This document shows positions 19,820 through 29,753 of a stretch of DNA of 62,282 bases, in pieces. Within the stretch, counting starts at the first letter, position 1. Each line of letters opens with the position of its first letter. Source of the DNA: Marinagarivorans sp. (lineage in GTDB: Bacteria > Pseudomonadota > Gammaproteobacteria > Pseudomonadales > Cellvibrionaceae); contig JANQJB010000122.1 in NCBI GenBank assembly GCA_028281865.1, positions 1 through 62,282 on the forward strand. The letters are read 5' to 3'. The notes under the pieces were generated by a model, which did not search any database, was not told the origin of the DNA, and worked only from the letters and a program-made list of their open reading frames with translations. A program made the translations under genes and the position numbers.

Positions 19820-20731
19820 ATGATGTTCATGTTGTTAAAAGGTTTGAGGTGGGCAAACCTCGCATTTATTTGCATTTTCTTAATCGGGTGTTTCGCTAGC
19901 GTTCCCTATAAGCCCGGAGTAAAAAATATACGTTCTAAAGAGCGTATTTATCGCATTTCCCAAGATCACGGCCCGCCGGAGTCGCTGGCCGTTGCGCATA
20001 TTCCAGATCCCATTCCCGTGCGTGAACCCATCATTGAAAAGCTCGGTAATAACACTCCATATAAAATCAACGGCAAAACTTATCATGTCAATTTTGATAC
20101 GAGAAATTACCGCCAGACGGGTTACGCGTCTTGGTATGGAAAAAAATTCCACGGCGAGCTCACTTCAAATGGCGAAATTTATAATATGTATGGTATGACA
20201 GCTGCGCACAAGACATTGCCGATTCCAAGTTATGTCAGGGTTACCAATACTGTTAATCATCGCAGCGTTGTAGTGCGAATCAATGATCGCGGCCCCTTTT
20301 ATTCCGACCGTATTATCGATTTAACCTATACGGCAGCGAAAAAGTTGGGTTTTGTCGAGCAAGGTACCGCCCCGGTAGTACTTGAAACCCTCACCGATGC
20401 GGAATTCAATAAAAAACCGTCCGTGCGTATAGCGCCGGAAGCTGCGCAGGGTAAGCGTTTAGCGCCATTGCCACGCAAATCAGGTGGTTTTGATTTACCT
20501 CGCAATACTTATTTACAGGTGGGAGCGTACAGTTCGATGCAAGGTGCGCGAGCCAAAGCAGCGCGAATAAGGCCTTTAACAAGTTTTCCCGTCTCTATCA
20601 CTCCTATTGATAACGGCAACTTGCTACGCGTCTTAATTGGACCGATTCACGACAACTTTGAGCTCGCCGTCTTGCATCAAAAAATCGTCAATGCGAATTT
20701 CCCCGAACCGAATATCGTGCAGCGCCACTAG
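19820..20731 (+). CDS. rlpA: septal lytic transglycosylase / rare lipoprotein A
   Basis: A 303-residue outer-membrane lipoprotein. A signal peptide with lipobox LIGC is followed by a spacer, then the double-psi beta-barrel domain (GYASWYGKKFHGELTSNGE and VVVRINDRGPFYSDRIIDLT, including the catalytic-type His and Asp) and a C-terminal SPOR domain (YLQVGAYSSMQGARAKAARI) that binds denuded glycan at the septum. RlpA of Pseudomonas cuts denuded glycan strands. Place in the operon between mltB and dacA is canonical. Two further in-frame ATGs lie within the first four codons. Confidence 0.96.
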   Translation: MMFMLLKGLRWANLAFICIFLIGCFASVPYKPGVKNIRSKERIYRISQDHGPPESLAVAHIPDPIPVREPIIEKLGNNTPYKINGKTYHVNFDTRNYRQTGYASWYGKKFHGELTSNGEIYNMYGMTAAHKTLPIPSYVRVTNTVNHRSVVVRINDRGPFYSDRIIDLTYTAAKKLGFVEQGTAPVVLETLTDAEFNKKPSVRIAPEAAQGKRLAPLPRKSGGFDLPRNTYLQVGAYSSMQGARAKAARIRPLTSFPVSITPIDNGNLLRVLIGPIHDNFELAVLHQKIVNANFPEPNIVQRH

Positions 20732-20804
20732 GGCATTTCTCAGCCATGCGGATGTGTCTCATTTGTCGCCGAGTTTTTAGCAGCTGGGTTGGCTTGGCTA
20801 AACC

Positions 20805-20813
20805 TGTTAGAAT
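20805..20813 (+). promoter_or_regulatory. extended -10 promoter upstream of dacA
   Basis: TGTTAGAAT (TG-n-TAGAAT) followed by the GC-rich discriminator GCCGCG, with no convincing -35. The same string of about 22 bases, differing by one inserted base, occurs upstream of the TonB receptor gene at 38865. Likely a sigma-70 start for dacA-ybeD-lipB. Confidence 0.6.
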
Positions 20814-20886
20814 GCCGCGATTTATTGTCGAGCGTACAAATCAATTTCGACTTTTAGAATAATTTTCATTTGGTGTAAGACCGAGA

Positions 20887-22053
20887 ATGCCCAGAATTAA
20901 TTTTCTAGTATACGCAGTCCTACTGCTATTAAGCAGCGTAACTTTTGCTAGGCCTGTTATTGTGCCTGCGCCTCCGCAAGTAGCTGCAAGCTCCTATATT
21001 TTGGTTGACGCAACTACTGGACATGTCATTTCCGAAGAGGGTGCTGATAAACAACTGCCCCCGGCAAGCTTAACCAAAATGATGACCAGCTACATTGTCT
21101 CTGAAGAGATTGAACGCGGTGATCTACAAGAAGATGAAAAGGTATTGATTACTGATGATGCCTGGCGGCGCGGGGGTGCAAAAAGCGGCGGATCAACAAT
21201 GTTTCTCAAGCCGCGCACTGAAGTGTCGGTAATGGAGCTCATGCGCGGTGTGATAATCCAGTCGGGTAACGATGCTTCTATTGCGCTGGCACAACATCTG
21301 GCCGGCAGTGAAGATGCTTTCGCCGATGTGATGAATCAGTACGCTGAACTTCTCGGTATGCGCTTTACCTCTTTCATTAACGCGACGGGTCTTCCCGCTG
21401 AAGGCCATTTAACCACTGCGCGTGACCTATCTATCCTCGCTAAAGCTGTGATAAATGACCATCCTGAGCACTACGAAATTTACTCGGAAAAATACTTCTC
21501 ATACAACGGTATCAACCAGCCCAACCGCAACCGTTTGCTATTCAGAGATCCATCGGTCGACGGCCTTAAAACTGGGCACACCTCAGAAGCAGGTTTTTGT
21601 CTAGTTGCATCTGCGAAAAAGCAGGGCATGCGTTTAATTTCAGTGGTGTTGGGAGCGAAATCTGACGAGGCGCGCGCTGTCGAATCGCAAAAACTTCTGT
21701 CTTACGGTTTTCGCTATTTTCAAACCCATACCTTGTATAAAAGCACTGAAAGTTTGTCGATGCCAAAGGTTTGGAAGGGTGTAGCTGATCAAGTGAGTCT
21801 TGGTATTGCTAAGGATGCGACAGTGACAATTCCGCGCGGCGCGGCCGAAAAACTCGATGCACTCACACACATTGATAGCATTATTGAAGCGCCGATCAAA
21901 AAAGGGCAAGTGCTCGGCCAATTAGTCGTGAGCCTTGATGGCAACAAATTGTATAGCGCTGATTTAATCGCCCAGAGTGAGGTTGCTGAAGCGGGTTTCT
22001 TTGCGCGAATTTGGGACTCCATTATAATGAGCGTCCAGGGCGCTCTGGAATAA
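20887..22053 (+). CDS. dacA: D-alanyl-D-alanine carboxypeptidase (PBP5/6 type)
   Basis: A 388-residue periplasmic enzyme that removes the terminal D-Ala of stem peptides. Signal peptide, then the three penicillin-binding motifs: SLTKMM (SxxK), SGNDAS (SxN) and KTGHT (KTG). The beta-rich C-terminal domain ends in an amphipathic helix (FFARIWDSIIMSVQGAL) that holds the protein on the inner membrane. Its TAA shares one base with the ATG of ybeD. Confidence 0.97.
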   Translation: MPRINFLVYAVLLLLSSVTFARPVIVPAPPQVAASSYILVDATTGHVISEEGADKQLPPASLTKMMTSYIVSEEIERGDLQEDEKVLITDDAWRRGGAKSGGSTMFLKPRTEVSVMELMRGVIIQSGNDASIALAQHLAGSEDAFADVMNQYAELLGMRFTSFINATGLPAEGHLTTARDLSILAKAVINDHPEHYEIYSEKYFSYNGINQPNRNRLLFRDPSVDGLKTGHTSEAGFCLVASAKKQGMRLISVVLGAKSDEARAVESQKLLSYGFRYFQTHTLYKSTESLSMPKVWKGVADQVSLGIAKDATVTIPRGAAEKLDALTHIDSIIEAPIKKGQVLGQLVVSLDGNKLYSADLIAQSEVAEAGFFARIWDSIIMSVQGALE

Positions 22054-22325
22054 TGGGTGACGCCGAGCGGCCGAAGATTGAATTTCCTTGCGCCGATTAT
22101 CCGATTAAAGTTTTGGGCGTCGCAGGTGATGAGTTGCGGGAACTGGTTGTTAGCGTGATGTCCCGTCACGACCCGAATTTTGATTCGCAGAGTCTTAAGG
22201 AAAATGTCAGCTCTAAAGGGCGTTTTACCGCTTATACCGCGCTGATTTTGGCTACGGGTGAAACACAGCTTCAGCAGATCTATAAGGAATTAAAGCAGGA
22301 CGCCAACGTTAAGATGGTGCTTTAA
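22053..22325 (+). CDS. ybeD: DUF493/YbeD family protein
   Basis: A 90-residue small alpha/beta protein with a ferredoxin-like, ACT-like fold in known structures. Seen: IEFPCADYPIKVLG, then SSKGRFTAYTALI. It is nearly always found between dacA and lipB in gammaproteobacteria, and a regulatory role around lipoate has been suggested but not proven. I took the ATG that overlaps the dacA stop (TAATG); the longer frame from 22011 lies inside dacA. Confidence 0.94.
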   Translation: MGDAERPKIEFPCADYPIKVLGVAGDELRELVVSVMSRHDPNFDSQSLKENVSSKGRFTAYTALILATGETQLQQIYKELKQDANVKMVL

Positions 22326-22985
22326 TTGACTGTCGGTAAAATTTTTATCACCGATTTCGGTGCTGAGCCGCAACCTTATCTACCCGTATGGAAAGCGATG
22401 CGCGGATTTACTGATGCGCGTGATACAGATACAAGTGACGAAATCTGGTTTCTAGAGCATTCGCCGGTTTATACCCTGGGGCAGGCTGGCAAAGAAGAGC
22501 ACCTGCTGGCACCCGGTGCAATCCCAATATTTAAGACAGATCGCGGGGGGCAGGTCACTTATCATGGCCCTGGTCAATTAGTCTGCTATCCGCTGCTTAA
22601 TGTAAAACGCTTAAAACTGGGCGCTAGAGACTTGGTCGTTGCGCTAGGTAACAGTGTTATTAACTTACTGGATCATTACGGCATTGCGAGTCGATACTCT
22701 TCTGAAGCGCCTGGGGTCTATGTTGAAGATGCTAAAATAGCTGCTTTAGGTCTGCGAATTCGGCGGGGCCATAGCTTTCATGGCATTAGCTTGAATATTG
22801 CGATGGACCTTGAGCCCTTTGAGCGCATTAACCCCTGTGGATATCCGGGCCTCGATGTCGTCCAGATGAGCGATTGTTTGCCGCCCGATTCTATGCCTCA
22901 GTTAAGTGACATAAAAAGAAAATGGACGTTTTTTTTAGCTCAAGGTTTAGGCCTGAGCGAAGATTCAGTAGAAATTAAGTCATAG
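22326..22985 (+). CDS. lipB: octanoyltransferase LipB
   Basis: A 219-residue transferase that moves octanoyl from acyl carrier protein to lipoyl domains. Signatures: [19 protein letters not shown], the catalytic Lys in [10 protein letters not shown], and the catalytic Cys in [10 protein letters not shown]. Starts at TTG directly after the ybeD stop. Its product is finished by LipA next door; targets in this window include SucB. Confidence 0.97.
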   Translation: MTVGKIFITDFGAEPQPYLPVWKAMRGFTDARDTDTSDEIWFLEHSPVYTLGQAGKEEHLLAPGAIPIFKTDRGGQVTYHGPGQLVCYPLLNVKRLKLGARDLVVALGNSVINLLDHYGIASRYSSEAPGVYVEDAKIAALGLRIRRGHSFHGISLNIAMDLEPFERINPCGYPGLDVVQMSDCLPPDSMPQLSDIKRKWTFFLAQGLGLSEDSVEIKS

Positions 22986-23053
22986 GCGCGCTGGTAATCT
23001 GTTTACAAAGATATCAAGCCACCTAAGCCTGTTGAAAAATTTGGTAGTGATAA

Positions 23054-24028
23054 ATGTCTGATATGAACCCGGTAAAGCGCACGCGACGCTTAGCCACAGG
23101 CGAGAAACTGCGCGATGCTGAAAAGGTCGAACGCATTCCGGTTAAGGTAATTCCCACGGAGAGTTATTTGCGCAAACCGCCTTGGATTCGCGTGAAGATT
23201 TCTTCGTCTCCCAAGGTAGAAGCGATAAAGCAACTGCTGCGCAAGAACGGTTTGTCAACGGTCTGTGAGGAGGCTAATTGCCCCAACTTGAGCGAGTGTT
23301 TCGGTGGTGGAACCGCGACCTTTATGATTATGGGGGATATCTGCACACGCCGCTGCCCGTTCTGCGACGTCGGGCATGGCAAACCGCAACCACTCGATTC
23401 AGATGAACCGGAAAACTTAGCCAAGGCGATAGCGGAACTAGGCTTGCGCTATGTGGTGATTACCTCCGTTGATCGCGACGATTTGCGTGACGGCGGGGCG
23501 CAGCACTTCGCCGACTGCATCCGTCACTCCCGCCAACACTCACCCAGTTTGCAGGTCGAGATCCTCACACCTGATTTTCGCGGAAGAATGGATATCGCGC
23601 TGGATATCTTGGCAGCCGAACCGCCAGATGTGTTTAACCATAACCTTGAGACCGTGCCGCGTTTGTATCGACAGTCACGCCCAGGCGCAAACTATCGTTG
23701 GTCGCTAGAGTTACTCAAGCGCTATAAAGAAAGACAGCCACAAGTATTAACGAAGTCGGGTTTAATGGTGGGGCTCGGCGAGGAGAAAGACGAGATCGTT
23801 GAAGTGATGCGCGATATGCGTGAACACAATATCGATATGTTGACTATTGGACAGTACTTGCAGCCCTCAAAAGATCATTTACCCGTAGCGCGTTATGTTG
23901 AGCCATCCGAATTCGATGAATACTCCGCAATCGCGAAGGACATGGGTTTTGTGCACGCTGCTTGCGGCCCGCTGGTGCGCTCTTCCTATCATGCCGACAA
24001 GCAGGCACACGGCGAAGTTGTTAAGTAG
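23054..24028 (+). CDS. lipA: lipoyl synthase
   Basis: A 324-residue radical-SAM enzyme inserting two sulfurs into protein-bound octanoate. It has the auxiliary cluster motif [12 protein letters not shown] and the radical-SAM motif CTRRCPFC, plus RSSYHAD near the C-terminus (the RSSY Ser ligates the auxiliary cluster). Full length. Cotranscribed after lipB with a 68-base gap. Confidence 0.98.
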   Translation: MSDMNPVKRTRRLATGEKLRDAEKVERIPVKVIPTESYLRKPPWIRVKISSSPKVEAIKQLLRKNGLSTVCEEANCPNLSECFGGGTATFMIMGDICTRRCPFCDVGHGKPQPLDSDEPENLAKAIAELGLRYVVITSVDRDDLRDGGAQHFADCIRHSRQHSPSLQVEILTPDFRGRMDIALDILAAEPPDVFNHNLETVPRLYRQSRPGANYRWSLELLKRYKERQPQVLTKSGLMVGLGEEKDEIVEVMRDMREHNIDMLTIGQYLQPSKDHLPVARYVEPSEFDEYSAIAKDMGFVHAACGPLVRSSYHADKQAHGEVVK

Positions 24029-24063
24029 CCATTTTTTAAACACGAGAAATAACAAGGCAAAAT

Positions 24064-25407
24064 ATGGCCGAAAAGAGCGGTAAAGTGGGATTTGTCTCGT
24101 TGGGTTGTCCAAAGGCATTGGTCGACTCGGAGCGAATATTGACGCAATTGAAAACTGACGGTTACGAAGTCGCGCCGACCTACAATGATGCCGATATTGT
24201 TGTCGTGAACACCTGTGGTTTTATCGATAGTGCTAAGCAAGAATCACTTGATGCAATAGGTGAGGCTATAAAAGAAAATGGCCGCGTGATTGTCACCGGT
24301 TGTCTCGGCTCTCAAGAGAGCTTGATCCGCGAAACACATCCCGATGTATTGGCCGTAAGTGGTGCGCATCAGTATGAACAGGTTGTTCATGCGGTTCATG
24401 AACACGTTCCTCCACCTGCTCAGGCCGAGCACGACCCCTTTGTCGACCTGGTTCCGCCGCAGGGCGTCAAGCTTACACCGCGGCATTATGCTTACTTAAA
24501 AATCTCTGAAGGCTGCAATCACCGCTGCAGTTTCTGCATTATTCCTTCGATGCGCGGTGACCTGGTTAGTCGACCAATTGGTGAGGTGATTGACGAGGCT
24601 GAACGTTTGGTAAAAGCGGGAACGCGTGAACTGTTAGTTGTTTCGCAGGATACAAGCGCGTACGGAGTCGATACGAAATATCGCACAGGGTTTTGGCAGG
24701 GGCGCCCAATAAAAACCCGTATGCACGAATTGTGTGAAGCATTGGGTGAGCTTGATGCTTGGGTGCGCCTGCACTATGTCTATCCTTACCCGCATGTCGA
24801 CAACACAATCCCGCTGATGGCTGAGGGCTTAATTTTGCCTTATTTGGACATTCCATTTCAGCACGCAAGCCCCAAGGTGCTGAAAAATATGAAACGTCCA
24901 GCACACCAGGAAAAAGTGCTCGCTCGCATTGCAAACTGGCGCAACCAATGCCCAGGTTTAACTATCCGTTCAACTTTTATCGTGGGCTTTCCCGGTGAAA
25001 CGGAAGAAGATTTTCAAATCTTGCTCGACTGGCTCGACGAAGCGCAGTTGGACCGCGTCGGTTGCTTTGAATATTCTCCTGTCGAGGGTGCCACTGCAAA
25101 TGAATTGTCTGACCCGGTGCCAGACGAAGTAAAAAAGGAGCGCTGGGAGCGTTTTATGGCGCATCAGCAAAAGATTTCAAATGCGAAACTGCAAGCGAAG
25201 ATTGGGTCGACGCAAGAAGTCATTGTTGACCATGTTGAACCGGGTTATGTGCAAGCGCGTAGCAAGGCCGACGCTCCTGAAATAGATGGCGTGGTGCATA
25301 TTGAAGGCGATTATGGCTTAAACCCAGGCGATATGTTTGAAGCGGTTATTGATGCTGCGGATGAATACGACCTCTGGGCACAACCCAAACATGTTGTGAG
25401 CGAATAA
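24064..25407 (+). CDS. rimO: ribosomal protein S12 methylthiotransferase
   Basis: A 447-residue radical-SAM methylthiotransferase that modifies an Asp of ribosomal protein S12. Order: the UPF0004 domain with three Cys ([21 protein letters not shown]), the radical-SAM motif CNHRCSFC, and a C-terminal TRAM domain ([24 protein letters not shown]). RimO rather than MiaB is indicated by [12 protein letters not shown]. It follows lipA by 35 bases; both are Fe-S/SAM enzymes. Confidence 0.97.
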   Translation: MAEKSGKVGFVSLGCPKALVDSERILTQLKTDGYEVAPTYNDADIVVVNTCGFIDSAKQESLDAIGEAIKENGRVIVTGCLGSQESLIRETHPDVLAVSGAHQYEQVVHAVHEHVPPPAQAEHDPFVDLVPPQGVKLTPRHYAYLKISEGCNHRCSFCIIPSMRGDLVSRPIGEVIDEAERLVKAGTRELLVVSQDTSAYGVDTKYRTGFWQGRPIKTRMHELCEALGELDAWVRLHYVYPYPHVDNTIPLMAEGLILPYLDIPFQHASPKVLKNMKRPAHQEKVLARIANWRNQCPGLTIRSTFIVGFPGETEEDFQILLDWLDEAQLDRVGCFEYSPVEGATANELSDPVPDEVKKERWERFMAHQQKISNAKLQAKIGSTQEVIVDHVEPGYVQARSKADAPEIDGVVHIEGDYGLNPGDMFEAVIDAADEYDLWAQPKHVVSE

Positions 25408-25460
25408 GTACGTATAGCAAACCACTGCTACCGAGCAACTAATGGCTTCAAATATAATAC

Positions 25461-26537
25461 CTAAAGCAAGCCCTCAAGTGGCTCTTGGCCAAACGTCTCG
25501 GAAGGCAATTCCATAAAATTAGCGATGCTGTCAAAAAGATTTTTCTCTGATTTACCTTGCACGTCGTAAACTAATTTTTGCGGCTTTCGGTGCAGGTTAG
25601 CACCAGCGAGAAGGAAGGGCGCATCGTTTGCTGTATGCATGCCGCCGTCACCCATATCGGTCACCTGTACGACTAAGGTATTGTCTATCATCCGCACGCC
25701 TTGACTATCGGTTGTTATTTCAAGCAATTTTATTAAATAAGCAATTTTTTCCGATAGGTAGGCCCGGAATTGAATATAGGGTCCAAGCCTTGGACCGTAT
25801 CCGGTGACTGCGAAATGAAAATTCTCTAAATTACGTTTGGGTGAACTAATATTCGCGTCGGAATCTCCGAGCATAATTGTCGCAATATGTGAGCGGTGAT
25901 GCTGAAGTGCAAGTACAGCCAATTCAATCTGCATTTCTGAAGCGTCGTCAAAATCGAAGTCCATTGACGGAGAAATATTTTCAAATCGCTCGCGAAATAA
26001 AGGATGTATAGTGCTTTTTAATACATCGCTGTCGAAGAGCAAGTTATAGCTCTCAGCGGGATTAGTTAGAAATGGAATGGCTTGCTTGTCACGGTATGAA
26101 ATTGAATTGTGAGCGTCGACAGCAAGGCGCAAGTTGGGCATTAAAGTCGATCTGTTTTGATTAATATGATCAGCAATTTGGTTGTCGAGCGATGTATCAA
26201 CGGGTGAGAAATTCATGCCGAGTACACGCGATTCATAGCCGTGGCCCGACCAAGTCATATCGAGATTGGACAGAAAAACGCAGTGTTTTTTTACTGAATC
26301 TAACGGCTGCGACATCGGCGGCAGCACGAAGTGTCGGGCGCATTCGATTGGGTTCCAGTATTTGGCGACGGCGCCTTGCGGGGTGAAAACAAAAATAATT
26401 TTCTTTTCTCCACGCAGTGTGGGTGTTGGTTTTCTCGCATATGTAAGACCGCCGGTTGCCAAACCTGCTGCTCCGCACTGAATGAGTCGTTTTATAAGCG
26501 ATCGGCGTTTAATATTTACAAGTTTTTTTGCAAGCAT
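25461..26537 (-). CDS. DUF1552 domain-containing exported protein
   Basis: A 358-residue protein of the DUF1552 family. The N-terminus KRRSLIKRLIQCGAAGLATGG resembles a twin-arginine leader with an imperfect motif. FVFTPQGAVAKYWNP, SGHGYESRVLG, LQHHRSHIATIMLGDSD and DMGDGGMHTANDAPFLLAG are family-like, the last two related to the alkaline-phosphatase/DUF1501 group. Usual members are longer (over 400 residues) and sit next to a DUF1592/DUF1588 cytochrome-like gene; that partner is missing. Instead it follows a lipoprotein gene by 10 bases. No function is known. Confidence 0.85.
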   Translation of the reverse strand: MLAKKLVNIKRRSLIKRLIQCGAAGLATGGLTYARKPTPTLRGEKKIIFVFTPQGAVAKYWNPIECARHFVLPPMSQPLDSVKKHCVFLSNLDMTWSGHGYESRVLGMNFSPVDTSLDNQIADHINQNRSTLMPNLRLAVDAHNSISYRDKQAIPFLTNPAESYNLLFDSDVLKSTIHPLFRERFENISPSMDFDFDDASEMQIELAVLALQHHRSHIATIMLGDSDANISSPKRNLENFHFAVTGYGPRLGPYIQFRAYLSEKIAYLIKLLEITTDSQGVRMIDNTLVVQVTDMGDGGMHTANDAPFLLAGANLHRKPQKLVYDVQGKSEKNLFDSIANFMELPSETFGQEPLEGLL

Positions 26538-26547
26538 GGTTTTTCCC

Positions 26548-27318
26548 TCACCGGATTAAACGATTGTGATCGAGTTCTGGAACGTAACTAATCGCATTTA
26601 TACGCTGGCCGCATCGAAGAGAGTTTAATCTGTGTTGACTTACGTAAGCGTAGAGTATAGTGGACGAGCAGCTTTGGCTTTCTTCATATTGAGGAACAAG
26701 AGTCATACCTTGGGTATCGAGATAAGCAGAATTGGATATGCCGGTGCCAGCTGATTTAAATTCAATTTTTACCATGCGCGTCACTTCGTTACCCGTGATA
26801 GCAAGAGGTTCCTCACAAGGGGGACCGCCTGTTTCAAAAAATAGTTTTTTTCCATTTTTTGCTGTTAAAACGAGTGACTGATTGCCGTATTTTTCGATTT
26901 TTTTAATATTTTCGATAACTTCAATAAAAGAAAGCTCTTCAGCCGCAGGGTTTTCACAGTTGGTAATTTTATTGAACGAGTGAATGGGTTCGGGCCTGTC
27001 CCCGTCGAATGTCGCAGTAAATGCATTACAGTGCATTTCACCTTCTACAGAATTGTCCTGGTTGATCGAAATACTGAATACCGAATAATCCACGGGTTCG
27101 TGCTCAATGCCGACAGGTGAAATAAAATAGCGCAAGTACCATTTTTTATTGACGAAAAAAGCCGGGTCGGCTGTGGCGTAACTACGCTGTTGTATATGTG
27201 TCTTTGGGCGATTTCCATCTAGGTCGGGTTCAATTCCCCCACCACAAGATGATATCAGGCAGACGGTTAAAGCAGCTAATGTAAGACTTAATAATAAGCT
27301 TTTAAGCGAGTATTCCAT
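26548..27318 (-). CDS. uncharacterised lipoprotein, META-like
   Basis: A 256-residue lipoprotein of unknown function. Signal peptide with lipobox ISSC, followed by a Gly-rich spacer. The mature part has NKKWYLRYF, EGEMHCNAFTATFD and SLVLTAKNGKKLFFE, which recall META/HslJ-type beta-barrel domains (Cys-containing GxxGCN-like strand), but this is only a resemblance. Several Cys in the second half may form disulfides. I used the ATG at 27318, which has AAAGGA six bases upstream, not the longer frame from 27360. It probably forms an operon with the DUF1552 gene. Confidence 0.8.
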   Translation of the reverse strand: MEYSLKSLLLSLTLAALTVCLISSCGGGIEPDLDGNRPKTHIQQRSYATADPAFFVNKKWYLRYFISPVGIEHEPVDYSVFSISINQDNSVEGEMHCNAFTATFDGDRPEPIHSFNKITNCENPAAEELSFIEVIENIKKIEKYGNQSLVLTAKNGKKLFFETGGPPCEEPLAITGNEVTRMVKIEFKSAGTGISNSAYLDTQGMTLVPQYEESQSCSSTILYAYVSQHRLNSLRCGQRINAISYVPELDHNRLIR

Positions 27319-27640
27319 GTAAATTCCTTTGTATGTCAACCGACCGGGCACTGCAATCAATTGACCACGTCAATTAGTTGGCGTGTTACTTATCTTGTAC
27401 ATTTTTAATCGCCATGGCGCCAGAAATTTACATCATTTTCCTATTCGGTGGCTTGTTGCTTATCACAATATTTATCTAATGCTATAGGTGTTGGTGTGAT
27501 CAGGAACTGGTTTTTACGACTTAAATCAGCAAATCACAACCGGTGGTCTTATAACTACTGCTTTGGTGTCTCAATTCATTTTCGGGCGGATATTATTGAA
27601 CTATGATTAAAAAATATACAAAATTTTAGTTGTGGTGTTT
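27319..27640. other. divergent promoter interval
   Basis: About 320 AT-rich bases between the minus-strand lipoprotein gene and the plus-strand GGDEF-EAL gene. Promoters for both must lie here; I see no clear hexamers, repeats or small genes. Confidence 0.4.
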
Positions 27641-29524
27641 ATGGCTAACGTTATTCCTCCTGTTGATCCTAATGCACCTAGTAGCTGCCTGACTCCCTCT
27701 GGTGGAGAGATCGAAGAACAACCGCTCTCAGAGCGCTTACGCGACGATTTGGTTCAGTGGTTGAGTCAAGACCAATTGAATTTCCCTGATGAAGGGAGTG
27801 CGGAGGAGAGCTATTTAGAAGTTTTACTGCGCTATGTCCCGGTCTTGGTATCTGCTATTGATGAAAACGATCGCGTGATCTTCGCGAGCCAATGGCATCT
27901 TTTGTTAGAAGGTGTTAATCCAAGCTTATCTGAGATACGTTCTGCCGATGAATTGTTTCCGCCATTTGTCTTACAACGCGTTTACTCAATGGAGGCAAAG
28001 GAGGTTGGTGAGGAGTTGGAGCCAATGGAGGTGAGCTTGCCGCATAAAGATGGGCAGCCGCACGTCTACCAGATTTATCGTATAAAAATTTTAGCTCCTC
28101 ACGGTCAATTGATTTGTACTTTAGGCATCGACATTACAGCAAATCAACACGCTGAAAATTCTTTACGCGATCATAAATCGCGTCTGGATTATATGGCATT
28201 TCACGACGCCTTAACTGGCTTAGCTAACCGCTCTTATTTTTACGACCATGCTAACGCTTGCATCGTGCGTGCTGAGGAAGCAAATGCACAATTAGCGATT
28301 ATGCTGATTGATCTTGATCGTTTTAAAATTATCAATGACAGTCTTGGACATGATGCAGGCGATGCCTTGCTTAAACTCGTTTCCGATGTTTTGGCAATCA
28401 ACCTTCCGCAAATTGATGCCGTAGCGCGCCTGGGTGGAGACGAATTTGTTGTCGTCTTCGAAAATATTCGCTCGGCGGAAGATGTTGTCGATTCTGCACG
28501 AATGTTGTTACATGAGTTGGCAAAACCACTTTCGGTTTACGGTCACGAAATTTCGGTCACTGCAAGTGTCGGTATCAGTATTTATCCTCAAGACGGCGCA
28601 AGCATCGATCAGTTGCTTAAGCACGCTGATGTGGCGATGTACAAAGCAAAATCAAAAGGAAAAAACCGTTCTGAGCTTTTTATTCAAGCGATGAAGGAAT
28701 CTGCAGTCGAATCACTATTTATGGAAAATGATTTACGTCGCGCAATTGATCAGCATGAAATGCTATTGCATTACCAACCGCAAATTTGTCTCGATAGTGG
28801 CAATATTATTGGGCTTGAAGCGTTGGTACGCTGGAATAGTAAAGAGCGTGGTATGGTTTCGCCCGCGAGTTTTATTCCGCTCGCCGAAGAGTCGGGTTTA
28901 ATCGAGCCTCTCGGCGAGTGGGTGCTGCGTGAAGCGTGCACGCGATTTCATTTGTGGCTGGATGCGGGAATTGATTTTGGTAAGATCGCTGTCAATTTGT
29001 CGGCCAAACAGTTTCGTCGTAAATCTTTTCAAAAAATTATCACCGAAATATTGCATGAAACTCGGCTGCCGCCGCAGTATTTGGAGCTAGAAATTACCGA
29101 AAGCTCAACGATGGAAAACGCGGAAGAATCCATTCGCATGATTCAGGAACTGAGAAAACTGGGTTTAACTTTTGCTATCGATGATTTTGGTACAGGATAT
29201 TCTTCACTCGCTTATTTGAGACGCTTTCCGGTGCAGAAACTTAAAATCGATCGCAGTTTTGTCAGCGATATCGATTCAGTTAATGACGACGCCGTTATTG
29301 CCAAGTCGATAATTGACCTTGCACATAACATGTCGATGGAAGTAATTGCGGAGGGAGTTGAACGTATCAGCCAATCAAATTGGTTGTTAAGCCGTGGCTG
29401 TAATTTGGTTCAGGGTTTTTATTACTGCCGTCCCCTTAGTGAAACGCGTCTAATGAGCTTAATTGAAAATAATGCAATTGTAGCGCGGGAAGATGCTAAT
29501 GGATTGCGGTTTGCGCTTCATTGA
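27641..29524 (+). CDS. PAS-GGDEF-EAL c-di-GMP signalling protein
   Basis: A 627-residue soluble protein. A PAS-type sensor covers about 60-170. The GGDEF domain has an intact RLGGDEF, but the inhibitory RxxD site is replaced by PQID, so product inhibition is probably lost. The EAL domain is complete: LEALVRW, ELEITES, DDFGTGYSSL, KIDRSFV and VIAEGVE, so phosphodiesterase activity is expected. Which activity dominates cannot be told from sequence. The ATG at 27641 is preferred over two in-frame GTG codons directly before it. No TM helices. Monocistronic, followed by a large inverted repeat. Confidence 0.95.
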   Translation: MANVIPPVDPNAPSSCLTPSGGEIEEQPLSERLRDDLVQWLSQDQLNFPDEGSAEESYLEVLLRYVPVLVSAIDENDRVIFASQWHLLLEGVNPSLSEIRSADELFPPFVLQRVYSMEAKEVGEELEPMEVSLPHKDGQPHVYQIYRIKILAPHGQLICTLGIDITANQHAENSLRDHKSRLDYMAFHDALTGLANRSYFYDHANACIVRAEEANAQLAIMLIDLDRFKIINDSLGHDAGDALLKLVSDVLAINLPQIDAVARLGGDEFVVVFENIRSAEDVVDSARMLLHELAKPLSVYGHEISVTASVGISIYPQDGASIDQLLKHADVAMYKAKSKGKNRSELFIQAMKESAVESLFMENDLRRAIDQHEMLLHYQPQICLDSGNIIGLEALVRWNSKERGMVSPASFIPLAEESGLIEPLGEWVLREACTRFHLWLDAGIDFGKIAVNLSAKQFRRKSFQKIITEILHETRLPPQYLELEITESSTMENAEESIRMIQELRKLGLTFAIDDFGTGYSSLAYLRRFPVQKLKIDRSFVSDIDSVNDDAVIAKSIIDLAHNMSMEVIAEGVERISQSNWLLSRGCNLVQGFYYCRPLSETRLMSLIENNAIVAREDANGLRFALH

Positions 29525-29589
29525 TAAAAACGCAGCTGAGTACCTCATGATAAACTGTTCATAGAGTCCCTTAATAGTGCCCTCGAAAC

Positions 29590-29696
29590 GTTTTTGCCTT
29601 GCTGATTAGGTTCAAAAAACACATGAATACTTCCCTGTAGTTCCGTCAATTCTCCATGAATTGACGGTTTTTGAACCTAATCAGCAAGCCAAAAAC
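29590..29696. repeat. 107-bp nested inverted repeat between convergent genes
   Basis: Outer arms 29590-29618 and 29668-29696 pair over 29 positions with one mismatch (21 perfect, CTTGCTGATTAGGTTCAAAA plus one A). Inside, directly against the right arm, is a second perfect hairpin: CCGTCAATTC at 29643-29652 with GAATTGACGG at 29658-29667 around TCCAT. It may act as a bidirectional terminator, with T/A tracts at both ends, or be a small MITE-like element; I see no clear target duplication. Confidence 0.9.
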
Positions 29697-29753
29697 TCAG
29701 TTCAGTTTTTCTCGCTCTGGAAAAAATGCTAAGTAAAAAAATTAGTTACTAAA

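Noticed and set aside
27222-27252. tRNA-like string GGGTTCAATTCCCCCACCA
   Set aside because: The T-stem does not pair to five bases and no upstream cloverleaf exists; it lies within the lipoprotein gene on the other strand.
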